Below, piece by piece: positions 47,585-57,647 of a DNA stretch of 64,000 bases. The stretch lies in contig OY997588.1 in assembly GCA_963921825.1 (NCBI GenBank), positions 132,091,203-132,155,202 of the forward strand. Reading direction: 5' to 3'. This DNA comes from Erodium maritimum (lineage: Eukaryota; Streptophyta; Magnoliopsida; Geraniales; Geraniaceae). Within the stretch, counting starts at the first letter, position 1; each line of letters opens with the position of its first letter. The notes below the pieces were generated by a model. The model did no database searches. It had not been told where the DNA came from and saw only the letters and a list, made by a program, of their open reading frames with translations. The position numbers and the translations under genes were made by a program.

Positions 47585-47698
47585 TTAACACTGCATTAAT
47601 ATAATAAATTAATAAAAAAAATGAATATAATGCATTAATATAATAAATTAATAAAAAAATGAATAGAATGCATTAATACAATAAATTAATTAACAAAA
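47585..47698. repeat. AT-rich tandem repeat in the ORF1 intron
   Basis: About three units of a sequence containing TGCATTAATATAATAAATTA, period about 50 bp with small gaps. It falls in the intron of the Harbinger ORF1. Confidence 0.7.
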
Positions 47699-48275
47699 TT
47701 ACGTTACATAAATAATAAGTTTGCACTTACCTGAACTCGACCCCGATTGCGAGTATGGGGAGAAATCGGAGTTGTCGCGATTGTCCGTTAGAATGTCTTC
47801 GAAACCTCGTGCCAGTTCGTCCTCGCTGAATCCTACATCGTCACCAGCTGACTGTGCACGAGACCCAGCGTCGCCCGACATTTTTCACGAGAATAATTGA
47901 AACGAGAGAGGAGAATTTGGGAAGAAGATAGTGAAGTTGGACAGTGAAAGTGGAGATTGGTGTGCAAAAAATGAGAGTGAAGATGGGTATTTACAGGGTT
48001 TTTTTTTTACTGATTTTGAATTAAAAAAAATAGCCGTTAGTAAACCGTTGCCAACGGTCGGGTGGCCACGTGGCGGCTCCGCAGGCGGCCAACGCAGCGA
48101 GGGAGCGAGGAGCGCGGCCAGCGAGAGGGGAGCGAGGAGCGCGGCGCGGGGAGCGGGAGCGCGAGTTTGGGGAGCGGGACCGCGTTTTTCCGGCTCCACA
48201 AAGGAACGGTCCGCGATCCTCGGACCGTGCGCCCACGGAGCGGGGAGCGGGACCGTTCTGTTGTCCGTGCTCTTA

Positions 48276-48626
48276 GTCCATGTAGACGTTAGCTGTCCAA
48301 AACAGAGTATTTTATTTAGAAAATTGCTTAACGAAAAAGGAAAGGGAAATAAATTTGTGCAGAAAATATTCCATTACCAGACACATCCTTTGTTTCTCTG
48401 CTTCTCTCCACGCATGCCAATTTCCATTTGTCTCTCAAACCCTCTAAATCCCTAAAATTATTTCTGTCTTCTCTTCCCACTTCCATGATCGCCCCTTCTA
48501 ATTCTGTTTGATTATTTTATTTCTCCTTCGTTTTTCTGGGTTTGATGCTAAGGATTTTTGAAATCAATCCTTCCGGCTAGGACTTCCCGTTGAGTCAGAT
48601 TTGCCCCATAAATCTCTGGAGACCCC
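48276..48626 (+). promoter_or_regulatory. Promoter and 5' leader of the NPSN13-like gene
   Basis: Only this short interval separates the Harbinger element from the start codon. It has pyrimidine-rich leader-like sequence (about 48380-48540). I see no certain TATA box or transcription start. If regulatory elements lie further upstream, they lie within transposon DNA. Confidence 0.4.
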
Positions 48627-51600
48627 ATGGCCACCGACTTGCCGATGAACCCTCAGATGGAGCAAATCCACGGTGAAATTCGCGATAATTTCCGCGCCCT
48701 CGCGTACGCACCTCCTCTTCTTATTCTCTTCACATTATCAGCTTCCATTTCACTGATTTGTTCATTGCTAAATTTGGCGATCTGGGTTGACTTTTATGTG
48801 TGCGCATATGTATATGCCTTTGAAAGACTGTTCCTTTGTTTTGCATAGCTTGTTTTGGGCTTTGGGTTCAGTTTTCTGAGCTATAGCTTTGAATTGTTGC
48901 TTTCGCTGCACAATGCTGTCAAGTTCTAGCTTATTTTCTGCTCCTTGTGATTGCTATTGATATTGTGGTTCTTGTCTTTACTTGGGATGAGAGCTTTGTA
49001 GTGTCCTGTCTCTATTAGTGAGTATATCTAGCTGCTGCAGTGTGTTTTCTGTATCACATTGTGTGGTTTTAGACAATGCTGGCATCGTTTAGCTGTGCCG
49101 TGTGTTTTCAGTATAGCATTGGATGCACAAGTTTAACGCTGGCTAGTTATTGTGTCTGCCTGGTTTAGAACTTGAAGGAATGTAATGATCAAATGGGATG
49201 GCCCATTAAAGGGGGAAATGTTACTTACAGTCATAGATTTGCATTTGCTACTATTGAGATGGTGGCGAGTTAGCGTGAGACTACAGTATCTCACTCAGTC
49301 AACACTCATCACATTGCCATGTGGTGCACTGCTGTAATTTCTGCAAAACTTCCATGTATTAGTTGAAGGGTTGGAGTCACTTCCTTGGGTGTGGTCAATG
49401 CATTTTGTTTTCTTCACTGGCAGATGAACAATGGCTTTAGCCATTCACTATTAATAAATAATGCTATTGGAAACCTAACTTGAAATGGTGACCCTATAAA
49501 AAAAACTTGAAATGGTGATACTCCATTCTTCTGTATTAGATAGCTTCGTCAAAGGCCTTCGCAAGAATTATAAGATTTTTCTGTCTGGTGTTTATTCCTA
49601 ATTTATTTTCTTCTTCTGCTTAAGTGCTGTGTTAATAAACTAACATGTTTCCGTTGTTCATATAATCTTCTCTATATTTTTTGACCTGAAGTGTGATATG
49701 CCATGTGAAGGCTATCGGTTTTTCTTATGCCAATGAATATATCATAGATTATATGACGACCTTACCTCCATGTATCTAGAAATGGCTTCCAGAAGCTGGA
49801 CAAGATCAAAGACTCTAACAGACAAAGTAAGCAACTTGAGGATCTTACAGCAAAGATGAGGGAGTGTAAAAGGTATATCAATCGTTGACATCAATATTCT
49901 AATTTATCGTTATTCAATTATTTTTCATTGACAAGAAGCTCTGAATTATCATACTTGTTATACTGCACAATAACCTTTTGGGAAAACAAATTGTAATAAG
50001 TGGGAAACTCAGCAAAACTGACCATTATTGCTTCAAATACTATTAAGAAAACCAATCCAGTGCTTCAAATGCTATTGTTTCTTGTTACATCGGTGGCGAG
50101 TTTTTGTAAGTCATTTAGTCCATTTGATGACTCTGGTATTATAAGCAATATCATTCATCACAAAAAATATAATTAAGCTTTGTTTATACATTAGGAAATT
50201 CTAAAATGTTGAATTTTTAGCATCACATGCTGTTTTAACTTCTGCAGATTCTGTATGAGCGCTATACGACAATCTCATCAGATTCCTTGGAATTCTCGAA
50301 ACTTGATTTTCTTAGCCAGATACTAATTATGCCTCAGATACATGACTTTTCATTTTTTTTTAAGAGTGGTTTTTGATTATTAGCACCTTTCAGATTCACT
50401 ACACTAGCCTTCTCCGAATGAAAGAAAGAGAGTAGGATTTTTTTTACCAACAGTAACCTAAATCAATGGCTTATTCACTATGAAGTCTTACCTTTTGGCT
50501 AATTCTTTCAGATTGGTCAAAGAATTCGACCATGAAATCAAGGATGAGGAGGCCAGAAACCCTCCTGACGTAAACAAGCAACTGAATGATGAGAAGCAGG
50601 CTATGGTCAGTTGTTGGAATACTTTTTTTTTCTATGCATCATGAACATATAAATTGAACATGTAATTTGCTCATGTTACTCTGTTATGGATGGTAAATCA
50701 ATGAACAAATGTGCTGCCAAGTTTATAAGTTATTAAATCTTCCTTTATCCTTATAAATCAATGAACAAATGTGCTGCCAACACTTGTATATGTAAGGTAT
50801 CAACACTTGTGTATGTAAGGTACCAGTACGGGTAATAATTAGTAGACTTTGAATGATGTGCAATATGAATTAAAATTATGGGTAAATACTATCGTTAGCT
50901 ATGTTTTGGGTTCCTCTCTCCCACACGTTACTGTGAATGGATTATACAAGATAAAATGGAGTAAATTAAGCATTGATTGCATCCGCCAACTACCTAATGG
51001 AATGTACCTCATCAAGTTCCAATCTAAATTGGAAAATGTGGAATCTTTAGTCTTGGGTTATCTTTTTTTGATAATAATCTGGTCATAATCAAAGAGTGGG
51101 ACCCCACAAAAGAATGGAATAGGATTCATATTGAAAGGGTGTCGATATCAGCCCTTTGCATGTAAGTACCAATACCTTGTTATGTAAGGTACCAACACTT
51201 CGGTACATAAGGTGCCAACACATTTTGTGCATGAGTACGCTACTGTCGTGGTCAACACACGCTACAATATCGCAAAAAGTCAAAGTTCGCGTTTTTGATC
51301 TCCTCCATCCAATTTTCAGATCTGATGGCCCACAATAGTTCTTAGTTTGCACAATAAGGGCGGTTTGTACTGGATACTGACAATCACGTGCGAACCTCCC
51401 TTACGGTGCGGACCTGCGAACCTCAAATCTGGTTTGCGGAAATAGCGAACATGGTTTGCGGAAATAAGCATCCCAGTTTGCGGAAAAAAAGTTTGAAAAA
51501 ACAGCATTTTTATCTTGAGAAAATATATGGTTTGCGAAAATAGTGTATCTGATTTGCGGAAATAGCGAATATGGTTTGCGGAAATAAGCATCCCAATTTG

Positions 51601-51750
51601 CGGAAAAACAGTTTGAAAAAAAAGCATTTTATCTTGAGAAAAATATGGTTTGCGAAAACACCGCAAACCGAGAACACTATTTCTGCAAACCAGATACACT
51701 ACACAAGCAGGTTCGCACCGTAATCCCTGGTTCGCACCTGATTGCACCCG

Positions 51751-51781
<31 letters not shown>

Positions 51782-54618
51782 TCCACAAAGATAGCTGTAA
51801 GTAGAACATTCTTGGGGCTGGTGCCTTTAAAGTGGTCATAAATCTAAAGTGTCAACTTCAAGAAGTCTAATGTTTCGTAACTTTTTCTTCAAATAGAAGA
51901 GTCGCGTATGATATATCTTTATACCGTTACAGCACACAATGTTGTCTTGTTCCTTGTTTAATGAGCCTCTTTAGTTGTAATGATTCACTCGTGCAGATCA
52001 AAGAGCTGAATTCATATGTGGCACTGAGAAAAACGTAAGTTAACTTCAATTTTCTTTTATATTTCTTGATTTTTGATTATATGCTATTTCAAGAAAATGT
52101 GTTTAATCTTTTGCTTGCCTTTAAAAATAATGTATACTCATGCATGAAAGTGTATTAAAGTTTCGTTGGCAGGTCCACCGTTGTAGTTCGCCCCTTATAT
52201 GTGTAAAAACAAGTAACTACAATTCTAAATGTGTCATCTTTTATGGTGGCAGTAGATTTTAATTTCAAGAAAAAGATTTCCTAGGCAAATTTGTTTATTT
52301 AATCTTTTTAATACTCTTGGCCTAAAAATACGAATTTATGGTGTTATATGATGGAACTGTAGGTTTATGAGTAATAATAAGAAAGTGGAGATTGGAGCTG
52401 GAGTCAGTGAGCCTACCGCTGATGACAATGTACAAATGGCATCAAGTGAGAACTATGATCTTTCTATTCACGTGGTTTTTTTTGTGCAATCAGTATAAGA
52501 GAAATATTTTTTTGGCCAGAGTATGTGGGACTTGCGTCAGACATCAACCAAATACTTAAGTATTTGTTGAACTAAAGTATCATAACCATGTAAGGTTGGA
52601 TTTGCATCGGATTTAATCTCATTCCTTCATTTGTTGAACTAAAGTATAATAGTCTGAAAACTAGTTTATTGCTAAGTAACAACATACGTGCATTTTGATC
52701 TAGTTATTTTAGATTGTAGTACGAGTGTGCTGCCCTAGGAGGTTGATTTAAGGCTCACTTGTTATGACTTACATTCCAGTCCTAATCAAATTAGTCTGGA
52801 TTCATATTTGTGAGTCTAAGCATGTTTCCTTTAGATCTTTAATTCATGTCAGAACTTGTATGGGTTTGTTCTAGTTCCTTTGTTCTAATTTTTGTGCAGT
52901 TAAAGCTTGTAGTCATGATGTGTTCATGAATATTTAAGGGTTAATTGCCAGAAGTTACTCTTATGTATTGTCCATGTGCGACAAACTACCTTATGTATTG
53001 TCCACGTGTTTAATCTACCCTTTCTTTTGACCACTGTTGTTTGTTAGTTTTTTCAACGAAATTACTACCCATATGTATTGTCGACGTCCCTAATTTTCCA
53101 TCTATTGTAACGGAATATTCCAAAATTTGTCAGTAAACAACCGTGGTCAAAGATAGGGTAGTTTTTCGCACGTGGACAATACATAAGGTAGTTTTAAGCA
53201 AGTGACCGTATATTTAAGTTCATGACAAAACATCTACTATTGGATTAAACAAAGTATTATAGTTGTTAAGATACACAATTCATTTTTTTTTGTTATCACT
53301 AATGGTGGTGTATCCCTTGTTAATGTCAAATATGACGCGTAAAGGATTTGTTTTTCATGGTCTTTACTCAAATGCAGAATATTCTATGTTGTGGTACATG
53401 TACAGAGGCATGAAGTGATACGCTAGGGTTAGTCTGTACACTTTTTGGTTTGTGGGACGAATGGGAATGTTAGTCAAAGCACATAATTTGTTACCAAATA
53501 GATAGAGACATATTTGTACAATGGATAATGGGGGTCATCCTGTTGTCACTGAGGTAAGTTATTTTTACCAACTAAAAGTTGATTCTAAAATATCTAAGGA
53601 AAGACATGGGAATGCAAGACTTAGTAGAGGATATGACACGAGTGGAAAAAGAGTATGATCTCTAGTCATACTCTAGTCCAAAAAAGATCTGGTGGAGGAC
53701 TCATGTAGCTGATTTCAACTTAGTGAAGGGAAGTGCTTGGCCGACATATTACCTTTTTTCAATGCACAGCTAGAGAAAAATTAAATGTCAATAGGAAGTT
53801 TATTTAATTGGTAAATAGTATTTGCTCATCATCTAATTGCTTACATACTTAATGTGAGGGCGAGGCTTGGGTATAAACCGCCCTTATTTTAAAAACAAAA
53901 AAAGTCATGAATCTACCACCTTATGTACTTTTGAGTTCTGTGTTCATTCCATGAGTCTTCCCTGTAAACCGCCCTTAACTTACAAACAAACAAAAAAGTC
54001 ATGAATCTACCACCTTATGTACTTTTGAGTTCTGTGTTCATTCCATGAGTCTTCCCTGTAAAAGTCCATGAGTTTTGAGGGAAAACTAAAAAAACTCCAT
54101 GGATGTTTTAGTGTTCAGTCCATGATATTTTTTGATTTGTAGGTTAATGCTGGCTTGTATTTGATCCCAACCATAAATGTATTGGTATATATACTCTCGT
54201 ATCCATAGATTTCTATAAGTGAGCACACTTGATCACTTGCTATCATGTTGATTGATATTTTAGCATCAGTGTAATGATGTCCTTATGCCATGTAGAAATG
54301 TCAAATCAAGAACTTATTGATGCTGGGAAAAAGAACATGGATGAGACAGATCAGGCCATAGAACGCTCTAAACAGGTTAACAGAAAATTCAGCAATTATC
54401 TATGACCTCAAGGTCACTTTGCAAACAACCTTCTAATTGTGTCAAGACTCACCTAACTTCTCTTAAATGAAAAGGTTAGCCAAATAAATAAATGAGAAGG
54501 TTTTTAACTCTTAGATTGATTGACCCTCAGGTTGTTAACCAAACAATCGAAGTGGGAACTCAAACTGCTACTACCTTGAAGGGCCAAGTATGTCTTTCAT
54601 GATTGACCAGACATTTCA

Positions 54619-54654
<36 letters not shown>

Positions 54655-55659
54655 TATTCTCTGATAAGGTTATATTTGAAAGTCTGATCCAAATTTGTAG
54701 ACTGATCAAATGGGCCGTATTGTGAACGAGCTCGATACAATTCATTTCTCAATTAAGAAAGCATCTCAGCTTGTGAAGGAAATTGGCCGACAGGTAAGCA
54801 TCTTTTGCCCTCTAAATTCTACCGCTATTTCATTATCTCTGGATACTGATAATTTATATCTCTAATTTCTTTCAGATGGCAACTGATAAATGCATCATGC
54901 TTTTTCTATTCCTTATCGTTGTAGGCGTCATTGCCATTATAGTTGTGAAGGTACCCAAGAAAACTCATTTAATTAGTTTAAAAGCATGCATTGAAACTCG
55001 AAAAATTATGGATGTCTCATTCTGAGGTACAGATAGTTTAAAACATTCTGTGTGCTGGATAATTCTATAGGTTATTTTTGTCATATAATTAGGATTTCAC
55101 AATTTAGAAGTTTATTTCTACATTATAGAATTGCTATGAATTGTTGGTGTGGGGGAAATTATTTAGAGCAAATTGAGAAACTATGCTCCAAAGTTGCTGT
55201 TATTGGATCTTTATCCCACTTTGTTCCTAAATCTGAAAACTATGCCTATCTTTGTGAAACTACTGAAAATACCCTTACTTTTTAAATATTATATCAGAAT
55301 ATTAAGTAAAAAAAATAAGGTTATTTCCAGTAGTTTGACAAAGATAGATATAGTTTTCAAATTTAGGGTCAAAGTGGGATAAAAATCAAATTTCAGCAAT
55401 TTAGGAGCAGATTTTCTCAATTTGCTCATTAATTAAACCCACGGATTGTACTTTTTTTGTGCTTATACTAAATCCAACACACTGTATTATTATGTGTTGC
55501 TTACGTCACACCCTGAGAAGAGAATCGATGTGGGTTTTTTTTTCTTCCTGTCAGATTGTGCATCCAGGGAACAAAGATATCAGGGACATTCCTGGATTGG
55601 CACCTCCGGCCCCTGCAAGGCGGCTATTGTCTATAAGGAATGAAGAGCAATTTCAATAG
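48627..55659 (+). CDS. NPSN13: Novel plant SNARE (Qb-SNARE), NPSN13-like, 10 coding exons
   Basis: Plant-specific Qb-SNARE that drives membrane fusion, mainly at the plasma membrane and, in its relatives, the cell plate. Exons: 48627-48703, 49780-49872, 50512-50605, 51997-52034, 52363-52445, 54296-54375, 54531-54587, 54701-54793, 54876-54950, 55555-55659; phases join correctly and all introns are GT-AG. The product is 264 aa, the usual length. The N-terminus is MATDLPMNPQMEQIHGEI, followed by a helical region with KIKDSNRQSKQLE. The SNARE core runs from about residue 135 to 200, with the likely zero-layer Gln at residue 174 (LKGQTDQ). VKEIGRQ precedes a membrane anchor at about 211-230 (CIMLFLFLIVVGVIAII), and the C-terminus has NKDIRDIPGLAPP. 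Comparison with Arabidopsis NPSN proteins from memory favours NPSN13. No breaks. Introns 3 and 5 hold transposon debris. Confidence 0.92.
50840..51160 (+). pseudogene. LINE ORF1 (DUF4283) fragment in NPSN13 intron 3
   Basis: The open frame at 50849-51088 contains VSYVLGSSLPHVTVNGLYK and LPNGMYLIKFQSK. After a frameshift it continues near 51084 as VIIKEWDPTKEWNRIHIERV. This is the N-terminal DUF4283 part of a plant LINE ORF1. It is a decayed insertion, not an NPSN exon. Confidence 0.65.
51377..51750. mobile_element. Foldback/MITE-like element in intron 3
   Basis: The outer ends are inverted: CAATCACGTGCGAACC at the left and, read on the minus strand, CAATCAGGTGCGAACC at the right, extending to the shared CTTACGGTGCG / ATTACGGTGCG. 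Inside, a unit of about 120 bp starting TTTGCGGAAATAGCGAA is tandemly duplicated (51433 and 51553). I could not define a target-site duplication. Confidence 0.6.
51751..51780. repeat. (TA)n microsatellite, intron 3
   Basis: About 12 uninterrupted TA units following TATATG. Confidence 0.9.
52939..53209. mobile_element. Mutator-type MITE in NPSN13 intron 5
   Basis: A 9-bp target-site duplication, ATATTTAAG, lies at 52930-52938 and 53210-53218. Imperfect inverted repeats share CTTATGTATTGTCCA in both arms. The terminal pattern (GG..TAATTG..A, then CTTATGT.T.GTCCA) is related to the element at 18986-19390. Confidence 0.75.
53875..54063. repeat. Tandem duplication of about 91-97 bp in intron 5
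   Basis: AAACCGCCCTTA begins copies at 53875 and 53966. Both contain GTCATGAATCTACCACCTTA and end near CTTCCCTGTAAA, with small length differences in the A-rich part. Confidence 0.8.
54621..54650. repeat. (TA)n microsatellite, intron 7
   Basis: About 14 TA units between NPSN13 coding exons 7 and 8. Confidence 0.9.
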
Positions 55660-57647
55660 ATTACTAAATTTGGCCTCACAATTTATGTTGGAGAATATAG
55701 GAAAGGCAAGAGGAAAGCGTTTTGTGTTGTGTTCTCTGATCACTTTTCCTTTTCATTGTGTCTGATGTGCATATCCTGTTTGTGTAAATCATAAACGAGC
55801 CCTTTTCTTCTTGTTGTGTGCCGTAAAGATTTGCATATTCGGCGGTGATTCCAGTGTTGTACATGTTTTGGGCCAAACAGCTGAACCCTGATTGGATTCA
55901 TGAGGATGAGTTCTCCTCGTAAGTGTAATTATGACCAGTAGTAGCATTGTTTTATCTTATCTGTCTTCTGCTGCTTCACTTGCCATTCAATTTAACAAGT
56001 AAAAAAGAAAAAGCGATAGTATCATTTCATTACACTAAACTATGTATGGATTTCATCTAGTCACATTTAGTTAAGAAAATTTTCTGGATGGTATCATAAG
56101 TTTCAAAAATTCCTTTGCATGGTATTTGATTTTCACATTACTTCCTTGCCTTTTCGAAGTAACGTGAAATTTTTGGCAACTTTAGATATCGTCAAGACGA
56201 AATTTTTATATAGATTTTTTTATTCTTAGCATAAACGTGGAAATATTATTATGGAAACAGAAAAGAAGAGTGAGACATAGTTCCGTACATGCTCGAAACG
56301 CGTACTCTATTATTATAAAAATAGGTTAATCCAGGTGACAAACTAAGGCGTCCATCCTTATTCTCATGGGGATGCGCATCTATCACTTTTTCTGATTCGA
56401 CTCGGGTGGATGTATGGTGCCTAAGAAACTCACTAGTCTTGTGATAGAGAGTTTTTGTAACTTCGGTCCCTATGAAAAAGAGGCCGGGGACCTCCTCGGT
56501 TGGGGGAGAGTATTTTTAGTGTTAAAATGAGTCAATTTTCTTCGCAAAAAGTGGTTTTGAATCCTTTCACTTCCTCAACGATGCTGACTACAAAATTTAT
56601 TATTAAGTATTAATCACGAACACTATACTACCTAACATTTCATCTTTAGTCATATGACCTCATGGTAATATGATAAATTTGTCTTTAATTATTTGATATC
56701 TATACATTTTATAAGAACAACAACGAGGATACAATGATAATGTTCCTTATAAAATGTATAAAGGACAAATAAGTAAGGGCAAAATCATCATTTTACAATC
56801 CGCTAAATAATATACAAGATCATATGACTAACGGAATGAAATATGTTGTCCATTTTTACTAACAAAAGCACGTGATCAATACTTGAGGTAATACATTTGT
56901 GATTTTAAAACGTTGGGTAGTAGAGTGTTCACGACCAATATTTAAAAATAAGTTTCAATATTTAACCCTTTTAAAAAATGGACATGTATTTGTCTTTCAA
57001 AAGTAAATAGACCCAAAACACAATGTGTTGAACATCCAAGAACACAACCAACTCTTCTTAAGTTCATCCTTGGCCAAAAACAAGCAAGATGCATAATCAT
57101 ACAAAAAGAACGTATGCGTAAAAAAAGGTTATGTTGTGTTTGACATACATTTTGTCAAACCGACCACAAGAACTCTACTTCACTTTTTCTCTTGGAACAT
57201 CTAACAAGTGTCTCTACCAGACCTTGAAAACGACCCTCCAAACATGAGTAAACAAATGAAGCAAAGCAACTAAATTGATTACTTATTTCTACTGCAGCCT
57301 GCAGGTATCTCCTGTATAGTGCAAAAAAAAAAAACACTTCCAGTTCAGTGCCACTATGGTCTCAATTTCAAATACGATACAACCGGGAGGTCAAATGAAA
57401 CAAATATTATATATAAGCCTCAATTAAGTATATGTCACCATCCACCAAAAAGCTATTATCAGTGCAAGTAACTTGACCCAGCGGCCTAAAAATAAGTGAT
57501 TACAAATTAGTTGCCCCGCTTTGCTTCCATTGTATTGTAAAATAGCTATTCCCTTGGAAAAAAGAGAAAAGAACGAAACATGCCTTTTCAGGGTACACTG
57601 GGATTTGGCCTCATTATGACTAATTTCAATTATAAGGTGAACCTGAA
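55660..57647. other. Intergenic region between two converging genes
   Basis: It contains the 3' untranslated regions of the NPSN13-like gene (left) and of the transporter gene (right). An inverted-repeat element lies at 56612-56936, and a short coding-like stretch at 55827-55922 (see findings). The rest is AT-rich with nothing recognised. Confidence 0.5.
56612..56936. mobile_element. MITE-like inverted-repeat element, about 325 bp
   Basis: The left end ATCACGAACACTATACTACC pairs imperfectly with the right end, which on the minus strand reads GTCGTGAACACTCTACTACC. An internal palindrome (CTATACATTTTATAAGAACA, and its inverse near 56742) lies in the middle. No unambiguous target-site duplication. 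Confidence 0.5.

Larger units (their letters stand above)
44738..47881 (-). pseudogene. PIF/Harbinger ORF1 (Myb/SANT-like), broken by an LTR
   Basis: ORF1 proteins of PIF/Harbinger elements are trihelix/SANT DNA-binding partners of the transposase. Exon 1 (ATG at 47881, MSGDAGSRAQSAGD) ends near 47730 at a GT donor. After an AT-rich intron, exon 2 resumes near 47583. A SANT-like core lies around 47040-47300 (FSKQEDLHLISCWL, then RRWEAIKKRW), followed by FELDHWVMRLEGVVKF and TMGNV at about 46890-46960. A TAG at about 47196-47198 sits where the reading frame otherwise continues (possibly TGG originally). A solo LTR splits the gene at 45216-46795. The C-terminal part (44738-45184) has RPQGKKATK and a charged coiled-coil-like tail and is in a different frame. 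Not functional. Confidence 0.7.
44395..48272 (-). mobile_element. PIF/Harbinger element with ORF1 only, 3.9 kb including insert
   Basis: The ends are GAGCATGTACAACAG at the left and, on the minus strand, GAGCACGGACAACAG at the right. The 3-bp target-site duplication TTA is at 44392-44394 and 48273-48275. It holds a two-exon ORF1 on the minus strand but no DDE transposase. Without the solo LTR at 45216-46795 it is about 2.3 kb. The right end is GC-rich and only 354 bp from the NPSN13-like start codon. Confidence 0.8.

Noticed and set aside
47885-48455. Several overlapping frames in GC-rich DNA before NPSN13
   Set aside because: The right end of the Harbinger element is purine-biased and GC-rich, so frames stay open on both strands. 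No domain is present.
48627-48848. 73-codon frame as the complete NPSN product
   Set aside because: It reads through the exon 1 donor (GTACGC after 48703) into intron 1. Splicing to 49780 restores the conserved sequence.
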